A stretch of DNA of 11,352 bases from Bacteroidales bacterium (lineage in GTDB: Bacteria; Bacteroidota; Bacteroidia; Bacteroidales; SM23-62): positions 1 through 11,352 of the forward strand of contig JADHVS010000141.1 of NCBI GenBank assembly GCA_016783865.1, given 5' to 3'. Made by a program: the position numbers and the translations under genes. Below are positions 1 through 6,730 of the stretch, one piece after another. The notes beneath the pieces were generated by a model. That model was not told where the DNA came from. It did not search any database and saw nothing but the letters and a program-made list of their open reading frames with translations. Position 1 is the stretch's first letter. Each line of letters opens with the position of its first letter.

Positions 1-1196
1 CACCTTTCCTTCTCATTGTTACGACCGATCTGCAGGTCAATACCCGGTATTGTTATGTCAACCTTGTCCAGATCAATCAAATTGTCTGTCACACCATTAA
101 CCACTACACTCAACCCGTTTTCTTTCACCACCCCGGCAATGTGGGCCCAAACCGCCTGTTCCAGCTTCTTTTCAGATTTTATCTCCTGGCCATTAACACG
201 AAACAATACGTGCCCGTAAGGATCAATTCCCAGGTAAAAGCCCGCCTCCCCAAATCCTGTTGACCGGTGAACAACAGCAGCATTATTATAGGGATAGGCA
301 TCCAGTGCCACCCAGGCCTCAACCGTGAATGATCCCGGCAGCTCCGGAACATCTGCCGATGCCAGGGAAACTCCGGTATAATATCCATCGAAACCCAGCG
401 CAGTTCCGGAAACGCCTTTTTTAAACAAAGTCCTGCTACCTTCTATTTCGCTGGAGATACCGCTTACTTTTTCCTTTACCAGGTCTTCATGTGGCTCCAT
501 CCCTTCATCGAAAGTCCAGCTCAGTACAGGATCTGTAACCGGCTTACTGACCTTAGCTCCCTCTACCGCCTGACGCGGATAAAAGGGACCCGTCTCACCC
601 CACTTAACTTCACCGTGTTCTATTCCCGTACCGGCAAGTTTAATTTCCTGCCTGGTAATTATGGCCGGATTATTCCAATCCTCATACCTGACCCCTTCAG
701 CCATCTTAAGCTCCCGTTCGACTGTAAAATCCGGATAGATTGTAAAAAACTCATGCACGGCTCCCTGGAAACCATGAATATTCAACGGATCCAACGCTTC
801 ATTCGCAGCATCCAACCGCTCTATATCAGGGATATACCTCCAGTGAACCACAATTTTATCCGGTCCCTGTTCAATTAACCTCACATAGGTATATTCAAAA
901 TTTGGATCGGGATCACGATCAGGGGTCAATTCCTCAATCATTGTTTCACCTTCAGGAGTTACCCACTTGGGCTGGTATCCGGTTTCGCGCGAAAAAACCA
1001 GGTGTTTGCCTTTATCTAAAACTACTACCAGGTCCTTATATTTGTTAAAGGGTTCGCCTTCCTGGGCCAGGTCGGTATGAAATGCATAAAAGCCAGCAGG
1101 CGGATCTATGATTGTTTTTACAGGTTGGGGAGGATTACATTTAAAGAATAAAATGCATAAAAAGATCAATAAGATCCACTGAGTGATTCTTTTCAT
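1..1196 (-). CDS. Secreted protein with LamG/concanavalin-like domain, C-terminus beyond left window edge
   Basis: A leftward frame opens with ATG at 1196 and stays open for 398 codons to the window edge, so the C-terminus is missing. Residues 1-20 form a signal sequence (basic MKR, then a hydrophobic run) ending FFKC. Cys20 could be lipidated, but Lys at -1 makes a poor lipobox, so secretion is clearer than lipidation. Residues about 35-215 form a beta-rich region with no family I recognise. From about 225 (LSWTFDEG) through GTALGFDG (264-271) and SFTVEAWVALDAYP (289-302) the sequence looks like a LamG/jellyroll domain of the Laminin_G_3 type, commonly found in carbohydrate-binding or adhesive secreted proteins. 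A catalytic domain may lie beyond the edge. There is no good Shine-Dalgarno, which is usual in Bacteroidota. The gene is divergent from the MORN lipoprotein. Its ligand is unknown; involvement in glycan binding is inference. Confidence 0.85.
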   Translation of the reverse strand, partial: MKRITQWILLIFLCILFFKCNPPQPVKTIIDPPAGFYAFHTDLAQEGEPFNKYKDLVVVLDKGKHLVFSRETGYQPKWVTPEGETMIEELTPDRDPDPNFEYTYVRLIEQGPDKIVVHWRYIPDIERLDAANEALDPLNIHGFQGAVHEFFTIYPDFTVERELKMAEGVRYEDWNNPAIITRQEIKLAGTGIEHGEVKWGETGPFYPRQAVEGAKVSKPVTDPVLSWTFDEGMEPHEDLVKEKVSGISSEIEGSRTLFKKGVSGTALGFDGYYTGVSLASADVPELPGSFTVEAWVALDAYPYNNAAVVHRSTGFGEAGFYLGIDPYGHVLFRVNGQEIKSEKKLEQAVWAHIAGVVKENGLSVVVNGVTDNLIDLDKVDITIPGIDLQIGRNNEKER

Positions 1197-1217
1197 AGTA
1201 GAAGGTTTAGTAAAAAC

Positions 1218-1252
1218 AGTATCCGGAAAGATGGTCCGGCAACCCGGATACT
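1218..1252. promoter_or_regulatory. Perfect 9-bp inverted repeat with flanking T/A tracts in the leader of the LamG-domain gene
   Basis: AGTATCCGG (1218-1226) and CCGGATACT (1244-1252) are exact reverse complements around a 17-nt loop. Past one mismatch, the A run at 1212-1216 faces the T run at 1252-1256. Read leftward, the stem is followed by G and TTTTT 22-26 bases before the start codon at 1196, which looks like an intrinsic terminator. The gene's other neighbour is divergent, so no upstream gene needs terminating here. A leader attenuator or a protein or RNA binding site is therefore more likely than an ordinary terminator. The function is inference. Confidence 0.55.
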
Positions 1253-1256
1253 TTTT

Positions 1257-1264
1257 AAACGTTT
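1257..1264. promoter_or_regulatory. AAACGTTT palindrome, possible operator
   Basis: A perfect 8-bp palindrome with a central CG sits just downstream of the leftward -7-like box, about where its transcript would start. It extends to 1254-1267 with one mismatched pair. LacI-family operators often have AAACGTTT-like cores, but no LacI-type gene is in the window, so the binding factor is unknown and chance in AT-rich DNA is possible. Confidence 0.25.
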
Positions 1265-1268
1265 GAAA

Positions 1269-1276
1269 CAAAGTTA
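1269..1276 (-). promoter_or_regulatory. Bacteroidota -7 box candidate (TAACTTTG) for the LamG-domain gene
   Basis: On the minus strand, 1276-1269 reads TAACTTTG, an exact match to the Bacteroidota TAnnTTTG element. No convincing TTTG lies at the -33 spacing. If used, the leader to the start at 1196 would be about 65 nt and would contain the 9-bp hairpin. Confidence 0.4.
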
Positions 1277-1282
1277 TAAATA

Positions 1283-1315
1283 TTTGCAATAAAAAGAGTA
1301 TAATTAATACCTTTA
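1283..1315 (+). promoter_or_regulatory. Bacteroidota-type promoter candidate for the MORN lipoprotein
   Basis: TTTG at 1283-1286 is followed after 21 bases by TACCTTTA at 1308-1315, one base off the TAnnTTTG consensus. This fits the TTTG (-33) / TAnnTTTG (-7) pattern. Transcription would begin a few bases downstream and leave a leader of only about 13 nt before the ATG at 1335. Confidence 0.4.
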
Positions 1316-1334
1316 TTGAGGAAAAAATATCATC

Positions 1335-2057
1335 ATGAAAACCAGTATAAAAATCACTATCGCTTTCCTGGTATTTATTTCAATTTCCTGTGGTTCGGGG
1401 AACAATCCGGGAGGCGATGACGGCACACAGGTCCAGATAAAATATAACCAGTTGGGGAAGGTGGAATCCGAGATATCACATATCGACGGAATTAAGCACG
1501 GTCCCTCAAAACATTATTACGATAATGGAAAGCTGCAATACATTATTCAATATGAACAGGGGAAGAAGCATGGTGAATCAATATGGTATTATGAAAGCGG
1601 TAAGGTCTACCAGGTAACCCCGTTTGTAAATGGTGAGGAACACGGGACAAGAAAAAAATATTATGAATCGGGTAATTTGCAGGCAGAAGTACCATTCTGG
1701 AATGGCGAACAGCAGCCCGGACTGAAAGAATATACCGAGGATGGCAAGCTCCTGACCAAATACCCTGAAATAGTATTTGTAAAACCGGTCAGAGAAAGTA
1801 CAGGCAACAGGTTCACCCTGAAAATGCATTTGTCAAACAATACCAGAGAGGTGGCTTTTACTCAACTGGTTATCAGTGAATCAGGAGATACAATAACAGC
1901 CCCGGTCCCGACAAGGGATGGAGTTGGAGAAATCCCGTTTTTTGTCAATAAAGGAGGCTATACTTCGGCAACCATACATGTAAGTGCAGTCACAAAAACT
2001 AAGCTGAATAACCGCTATGTTACTTCAGGGGTTTATGAGGTAAAGATCCGAAATTAG
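1335..2057 (+). CDS. MORN-repeat (YwqK-like) lipoprotein
   Basis: This 240-residue protein begins with a signal peptide ending ISISC, so Cys19 is the likely lipidated residue. From about 37 to 145 it holds four to five repeats of about 23 residues, built on YYxxGK...(x)nG..HG. Examples are YYDNGKLQ (61-68), YYESGKVY (85-92), YYESGNLQ (109-116) and the degenerate YTEDGKLL (133-140). This is the MORN-variant (PF07661) pattern of the COG2849/YwqK group. Residues about 155-240 look like an extra beta-rich domain. In Bacteroidota such lipoproteins are common and mostly uncharacterised. The antitoxin label often attached to the family comes from Bacillus YwqK, and no toxin gene lies beside this one. 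It is convergent with the ROK gene, separated by 26 bp, and divergent from the LamG-domain gene. The biological role is unknown. Confidence 0.85.
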   Translation: MKTSIKITIAFLVFISISCGSGNNPGGDDGTQVQIKYNQLGKVESEISHIDGIKHGPSKHYYDNGKLQYIIQYEQGKKHGESIWYYESGKVYQVTPFVNGEEHGTRKKYYESGNLQAEVPFWNGEQQPGLKEYTEDGKLLTKYPEIVFVKPVRESTGNRFTLKMHLSNNTREVAFTQLVISESGDTITAPVPTRDGVGEIPFFVNKGGYTSATIHVSAVTKTKLNNRYVTSGVYEVKIRN

Positions 2058-2083
2058 GGGTGCCCGGAAAAACACGGTCCACA

Positions 2084-3361
2084 CTAAGTATATATCACAT
2101 CGTAGTCGGTGATCATGTGCCCTGCATCAAAATCGAGGTGCAGGACTTTATTCAGGATGAGTGAAAATGCACCCATCAGGGCAGCATTGTTCCCGTGAGT
2201 TACAGGTACGATATTAACCTGGCGCGAGGTAGGTTGCATCACGTTTTTCGATACTACTTCCCGGATCGTGTCAAAGAAAATATCCCCCGCCATCGACACG
2301 CCTCCTCCAATGACGATCAGCTCGGGATTGAATATATTGATCATGTTTGAAATGCCCAACCCGATATACTCCATAGCCCTGGTAAAGACATTCATTGCCA
2401 ATTCATCACCGCTTACGGCGGCATCGGCAACCATCTTGGTTGTAACCTTGCTGACATCACCCCCGCACATTTCATTCAAGATGCTCGACTGACCTCGGGC
2501 CAGCCTGCTTTGTGCTGTCAGTGCAATAGCTTTCCCGGAGGCAAGGGCTTCGAGACAACCATATTTTTTGCAGCTGCACTGTATATCGCTGTTGTTATCG
2601 ATGGTTATATGTCCAAATTCACCAGCAAAACCGTCAGTGCCTGTCAGGAGCTTACCATTAGCGATAATCCCCGATCCAATACCGTAACCAACATTAACAC
2701 AAATAAAATTCCGGTGCTTCTGGCCCTTCCCGTAACATAATCCTCCAAGGGCCATAAGGCGGGTTACATTATCAAATATTATTGGAAATTCTACCTTAGG
2801 CTCAAGCGCTTCAATGATATCTACATCGTACCAGTCAAAAACCGGCGAATACTCAACCAGTCTTTTCTGATGATTAACAAGCCCCGCAACAGCTATCCCA
2901 ACACCGTAAATGCGATTCTTATTTATAGTCTTTTTACTCGCAGCCAGCTCGTTGATCAGTTCTGCCACCTTATTCATAATATCTGTAAAGCCAGAATCCA
3001 GGTCAGTTGGAAATTCGATCTCTGTTAAAAACTTACCATTCATATTGGAAAGCACGCCCCTGGTCATAGTTGCCCCCAGATCGATCCCGATCACGTAATT
3101 TTTTTCACCGTTGAACTTTAATAAAACCGGGGGACGGCCGCCATTTGAAGTGCCCATCCCGACCGGAATGATCAGTTTTTCATCCTTTATCAGACTGTCG
3201 ATGATCCTGGTAACCGTTGGTGCGCTCAATCCCGATTTCCTCACGATCTCAGCCCTGGAAATTGTACCGTGCTCCCTTACTAAACCCAGTATCTTGATTT
3301 TGTTCAACCTGTTTATATACAGTGCATTACCATTCGGCAATCCTGGTTCTGGATACGGCAT
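2084..3361 (-). CDS. ROK-family transcriptional regulator / putative sugar kinase (NagC/XylR-like)
   Basis: This 425-residue protein matches full-length ROK repressors. Residues about 18-65 form a winged helix-turn-helix (HGTISRAEIVRKSGLSAPTV, 31-50). The ROK domain follows: ATP-binding loop GIDLGATMTRG (92-102), GVGIAVAGLVN (153-163) and a second glycine-rich loop, IGGGVSMAGD (351-360). The zinc site is intact, with His251 in EFGH and Cys262, Cys264 and Cys269 in CSCKKYGC. Lys265 replaces the usual Gly of CxCGxxGC. Asp197, in FDNVTR, sits where ROK kinases carry the catalytic Asp, so sugar phosphorylation is possible besides DNA binding. ROK repressors usually release DNA on binding a sugar or sugar phosphate. 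The inducer is unknown and no sugar catabolic gene adjoins. A palindromic region just upstream may be its own operator. Confidence 0.9.
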   Translation of the reverse strand: MPYPEPGLPNGNALYINRLNKIKILGLVREHGTISRAEIVRKSGLSAPTVTRIIDSLIKDEKLIIPVGMGTSNGGRPPVLLKFNGEKNYVIGIDLGATMTRGVLSNMNGKFLTEIEFPTDLDSGFTDIMNKVAELINELAASKKTINKNRIYGVGIAVAGLVNHQKRLVEYSPVFDWYDVDIIEALEPKVEFPIIFDNVTRLMALGGLCYGKGQKHRNFICVNVGYGIGSGIIANGKLLTGTDGFAGEFGHITIDNNSDIQCSCKKYGCLEALASGKAIALTAQSRLARGQSSILNEMCGGDVSKVTTKMVADAAVSGDELAMNVFTRAMEYIGLGISNMINIFNPELIVIGGGVSMAGDIFFDTIREVVSKNVMQPTSRQVNIVPVTHGNNAALMGAFSLILNKVLHLDFDAGHMITDYDVIYT

Positions 3362-3388
3362 GACGTTGTTTTTTAAAGCTTTCTAATG

Positions 3389-3417
3389 TTACGAAAGTAA
3401 TGTATAATTGTTACATT
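3389..3417. promoter_or_regulatory. Paired palindromes upstream of the ROK gene, candidate autoregulatory operator
   Basis: Two imperfect palindromes abut. TTAC-GAAA-GTAA spans 3389-3400, and AATGTA-N7-TACATT spans 3399-3417. AATGTTAC (3385-3392) and the reverse complement of GTTACATT (3410-3417) differ at one base, so the block is itself roughly symmetric. It lies 28-56 bp before the ROK start, where an autoregulatory site would be expected. On the minus strand TACTTTCG (3399-3392), one base off TAnnTTTG, falls within it. Binding by the ROK protein is inferred from position only. Confidence 0.35.
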
Positions 3418-3568
3418 TTCAACTAAATGAATGTTAGGTAAATATTAGGAAATTTTTAACAGGCAAATATCGTTACTTTAATGCGTATAAAACAAATAAT
3501 TCTTAAATTCGTTTTTAACCACAAAAGGATTACCCGTGACGAGATAGTAGAAGGCCGGCAATGATTTT

Positions 3569-5224
3569 ATGAAGTCAAAACACTCCCATATATCGAGGGC
3601 ACTCGCCCTTTTGTTCTTGTTATTCTCTATGCATTCCTGCATAAAGGAGGAATTCGATCCCGACAAACTTGACCTCTCGCTTGAATTTTCACCCGGTGTT
3701 GCCCTGCCTCTTGGCTACGTGCATTATCAACTTGATAAACTGCTTGAAGACTCAGCCGACTCAAAAACTATTAAAATTGATGATGACGGATTGATTACAA
3801 TTGTTTACAGTCAGGAGCTGGTATCCTTCAGGGCTGATGAGCTGATTTCAATATCTGATGTCTCCTTTAGCAGTGCGATAAATAATAACACCGGATTCCC
3901 GATCGATCTCAGCGTAGTCCCTGACAGGCAAACGCTTGGAGATACAGTAGTTACCAGTCTCAGCATGGATGCTGCATATGCGGAGATCGACAGTATACAG
4001 GTTGAATCAATGGACATTATAATTGGCCTTTCCTCCACCCATAACCTTAATGGTAATCTTGAGATTACAAGTCCCGACATTGTCAGGGGAAGTACCCAGT
4101 GGCGGGTAAGGATGCCCCTCGATCAGTCTACCCTGAATTCGACCCTCGAAGGTTATACAATTAAGCTTTCACACAATACCCCTGACGTTAACCAGGTGCA
4201 ACTGATCTTTACTATAGAGTTTAACAGGTCATCAGGAGTAATTGCAAATAATGAAACCATCCTCAATGTAAATATACAGATGCAGAATACTGATTACTCC
4301 GCCCTCTTCGGGTACCTGGGACAACACGAAATTGATATGGACTCAAGGTCGGTACCTATCGACTTTTTTGATTACATCGTTGAGGGTACGTTTCATTTTG
4401 CTGAACCCGAGTTGAAACTGGTATTTGATAATTCCTACGGGCTACCTGTGCAAATAATCATGGAAGATTTTGCTGTGATCTCGGATGATAATGGAAGGAC
4501 TGAAATTGTTGGTTCAGGGGTTCCCTCGGCTACCAATCCCCTGGTTATAAATTATCCCTCACTCAGCCAGGTCGGCGAATCGGTTAAAGACACCATAGTA
4601 ATGGATGAGTTAAATACTAATCTATTTACTGCGATGGAGCAATCGCCCACCTCTCTCTCATACGGGGTTGAAGGTTTGATGAACCCCGACGGGAACGATC
4701 ACAACAATTTTCTTACCGACAGCAGCAAATTCAAAGTACGTGCTGACCTGTCCCTCCCGCTGCATGGATATGCCGATTTCGCCCTGGTGCTCGACACGAT
4801 AAATTTCGATTTTGAGAATTTTTACGAAAATCCCCCGGAGGAGATAAAAAGGCTTGCCTTCAGGATCAATTCAACCAATGGTTTCCCGGTAAATATCTAT
4901 ATGCAGGGCTATTTTATGGATGGGAATTATACAGTTCTCGATTCGATGTTTACCGATGTAAATGATGAGGGAAGGATCATTACAGCTGCTTCCGACACGG
5001 ATGGTGACGGCAAGGTTGATCCGTTTGAGAACGAACCCGTCGAAGTCGAATTTACCCGTGAAAAAATTGATAATATATCCGGATCAAAATATCTGATCCT
5101 GCATGGTCGGTTGAATACGACAAATTACGAACAGAAAGAAAATGTAAAAATATATGCCAGCTACTACCTTGATGCCCATATTGGAATCATTGGTGACCTG
5201 GAAGTAAACACAGCGGAGTACTAG
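3569..5224 (+). CDS. Uncharacterised lipoprotein with an EF-hand-type loop, first gene of an envelope operon
   Basis: I do not recognise a named family for this 551-residue protein. Residues 1-24 are a signal peptide ending MHSC, and Cys24 is the likely lipidated residue. The rest is acidic and rich in predicted beta segments, with recurring D-x-I/V stretches, suggesting stacked beta-sandwich modules. Two stretches of similar flavour, NNTGFPIDL (106-114) and NSTNGFPVNIYM (434-445), hint at internally duplicated domains. Residues 476-487 (DTDGDGKVDPFE) form a canonical EF-hand/thrombospondin-3-type calcium loop with Asp at loop positions 1, 3, 5 and 9 and Glu at 12. A three-codon ORF (ATG ATT TTA TGA, 3561-3572) overlaps the start codon, and AGAAGG (3549-3554) is better spaced for it than for the main start. 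The stop abuts the start of the DUF5723 gene, so the two products probably act together at the outer membrane. Confidence 0.85.
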   Translation: MKSKHSHISRALALLFLLFSMHSCIKEEFDPDKLDLSLEFSPGVALPLGYVHYQLDKLLEDSADSKTIKIDDDGLITIVYSQELVSFRADELISISDVSFSSAINNNTGFPIDLSVVPDRQTLGDTVVTSLSMDAAYAEIDSIQVESMDIIIGLSSTHNLNGNLEITSPDIVRGSTQWRVRMPLDQSTLNSTLEGYTIKLSHNTPDVNQVQLIFTIEFNRSSGVIANNETILNVNIQMQNTDYSALFGYLGQHEIDMDSRSVPIDFFDYIVEGTFHFAEPELKLVFDNSYGLPVQIIMEDFAVISDDNGRTEIVGSGVPSATNPLVINYPSLSQVGESVKDTIVMDELNTNLFTAMEQSPTSLSYGVEGLMNPDGNDHNNFLTDSSKFKVRADLSLPLHGYADFALVLDTINFDFENFYENPPEEIKRLAFRINSTNGFPVNIYMQGYFMDGNYTVLDSMFTDVNDEGRIITAASDTDGDGKVDPFENEPVEVEFTREKIDNISGSKYLILHGRLNTTNYEQKENVKIYASYYLDAHIGIIGDLEVNTAEY

Positions 5225-5227
5225 GTG
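5215..5227 (+). promoter_or_regulatory. Shine-Dalgarno and GTG start deciding the DUF5723 gene start
   Basis: GGAG (5215-5218) lies 6 nt before GTG (5225-5227), which directly follows the TAG stop (5222-5224) of the lipoprotein gene. This good site inside the preceding gene's last codons supports the GTG start and translational coupling. Confidence 0.6.
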
Positions 5228-6715
5228 CATAAAAAAAATAGAAATCTCATTATCATTTTCTGTCTTGTTGCTGGTCCGCTAATGCAGATCGCAGCACAGG
5301 ACAACACCATGTATTTCATGGACAGGATACCCCAGGCGATCCATACCAACCCGGCACTGATGTATTATTGCCGGACCTACGTGGAGATGCCCGTTCTTTC
5401 CTCAATCCGGTACTCTTATGCCAATACGGCCTTTGGTTACCATGATGCCCTTCATTATGGTACCGGGTCAAGAGCCGATTCCATAATTATTGATGTGCCC
5501 AACCTGAAGAAGAAGCTTCACAAAAGGAACTACATCCGCAATGACCTGACCTTAAATATATTAGGAGCCGGATTCAGGATATCCGACTATTATTTTCATT
5601 TTAATGTTTCCAATCACCTGGAAACACGTGTCGGTTTTCCGGGAGGATTGATCGACCTGACTGACGGGAATTGGAATTCAACTACCGAAACCCCTCAGAA
5701 TATTAACCTTGGGGGATTGGGAGTTTCGGCTGTCAATTATATCCAGTTTGCAGCAGGGGTGGCCACCCAGTGGTCCGATGGATTATATATCGGGGCTACA
5801 GCCAAATACCTGATGGGATCAGCAAATGTCGTATCCCGCCGGACCGGACTGATGATTGAGACTTCATCTGATCCATTTGTCCTGGATGTATCTTCCAACT
5901 ATAAGATCAATGCATCCTTCCCGATAGATATGAGTTATGATACTATGGGATTAGTATCTGATGTAGATCTGAGCAATGCAGGTACCAACATCGTGCAGAA
6001 CTATATCCTGAATAAAAACAGGGGATTTGCCCTCGATGCGGGAGTAATTTATGAGTACTCCGACCAGCTCACATTGTCTGCAAGCGTGGTCGACCTGGGA
6101 TTTATCCGGTGGAAGTCTAATCCAAACAGGCTGACATCGGTTGGAGATGCTTCGTTCAGCGGTTTTGACCTGAACCAGCTGGCTACTGATCCTGACCAGA
6201 CCGACCTGATAACATCTCTTGTTGATTCAGTGATAGAAGCCTGGGAATTCACAAACAGCACTGATCCATACTGGTCGATGCTAACGACAAAAATATATGT
6301 TGGCGGATTATACCAGGTTATCCCCAAGGTGGGTTTAGGTGGCCTGATCAAAACAGAGATCTATGACAGCAGGCCCCATTTCAGTGCAACCTTGTCGGCC
6401 AACGCTAAACCTTTAAAATGGTTATCGGGGACGGTAAGCTACTCGATAATGAATAACAAGCTATGGAACCTGGGAGGTGGTATAGCTATTGGCGGACCCG
6501 GCGCACAGTTCTATTTTGTTGCCGACCATATTCCTGTACGCTTTGTGTCTTATGATGGGATACCCATCCCATATAATGCCAGGACGCTGAACTTCCAGTT
6601 TGGCATTAACCTGATTTTCGGATGCACGGAGGAAGAAAAATCGGGCCGTTCGCGGTCACCATCCGGACGTCCCGGGGGCAGGGGCCGCAAAAAGTTATGC
6701 CCGGCTTATGATTAA
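5225..6715 (+). CDS. DUF5723 family outer-membrane beta-barrel protein
   Basis: This 496-residue protein starts with GTG. Residues 1-24/25 are a cleavable signal peptide (hydrophobic to MQIAAQ). An early NPA motif (HTNPALM, 40-46) is shared with PorP/SprF-like barrels, and many alternating beta strands follow. GFALDAGVIYEYSDQ (267-281) and LSASVVDLGFIRWKSN (284-299) match the pattern I know from DUF5723 (PF18990), a Bacteroidota outer-membrane family of unknown function. The last barrel strand (LNFQFGINLIFG, about 455-466) is followed by a 30-residue basic tail (467-496) rich in Arg, Gly and Ser, with five Arg between 475 and 488. This tail would probably face the periplasm. Coupling to the upstream lipoprotein suggests a barrel-plus-lipoprotein surface complex. 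A transport or adhesion role is inference. Confidence 0.87.
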   Translation: MHKKNRNLIIIFCLVAGPLMQIAAQDNTMYFMDRIPQAIHTNPALMYYCRTYVEMPVLSSIRYSYANTAFGYHDALHYGTGSRADSIIIDVPNLKKKLHKRNYIRNDLTLNILGAGFRISDYYFHFNVSNHLETRVGFPGGLIDLTDGNWNSTTETPQNINLGGLGVSAVNYIQFAAGVATQWSDGLYIGATAKYLMGSANVVSRRTGLMIETSSDPFVLDVSSNYKINASFPIDMSYDTMGLVSDVDLSNAGTNIVQNYILNKNRGFALDAGVIYEYSDQLTLSASVVDLGFIRWKSNPNRLTSVGDASFSGFDLNQLATDPDQTDLITSLVDSVIEAWEFTNSTDPYWSMLTTKIYVGGLYQVIPKVGLGGLIKTEIYDSRPHFSATLSANAKPLKWLSGTVSYSIMNNKLWNLGGGIAIGGPGAQFYFVADHIPVRFVSYDGIPIPYNARTLNFQFGINLIFGCTEEEKSGRSRSPSGRPGGRGRKKLCPAYD

Positions 6716-6730
6716 GTCTGCTAGTCTGCT
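6715..6730. repeat. Tandem 8-bp repeat spanning the convergent gene ends
   Basis: AGTCTGCT occurs twice head to tail (6715-6722 and 6723-6730), across the 5-bp gap between the DUF5723 stop (6713-6715) and the rtcB stop (6721-6723). The second copy supplies part of the rtcB TAG. With a single copy, the rtcB frame would read about six codons further, to a TAA at 6697-6695 inside the DUF5723 gene. No hairpin terminator is visible between the two operons. Confidence 0.6.

Noticed and set aside
489..878. Open frame of 129 codons on the plus strand
   Set aside because: It is antisense to the well-supported secreted LamG-domain gene and has no recognisable features.
1335..2057. Toxin-antitoxin system built on the YwqK-like protein
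   Set aside because: The protein is a secreted lipoprotein and no candidate toxin gene is adjacent. The divergent and convergent neighbours have other clear identities.
2058..2083. Intrinsic terminator between the convergent MORN and ROK genes
   Set aside because: The 26-bp gap has only very short complementary stretches and no T tract.
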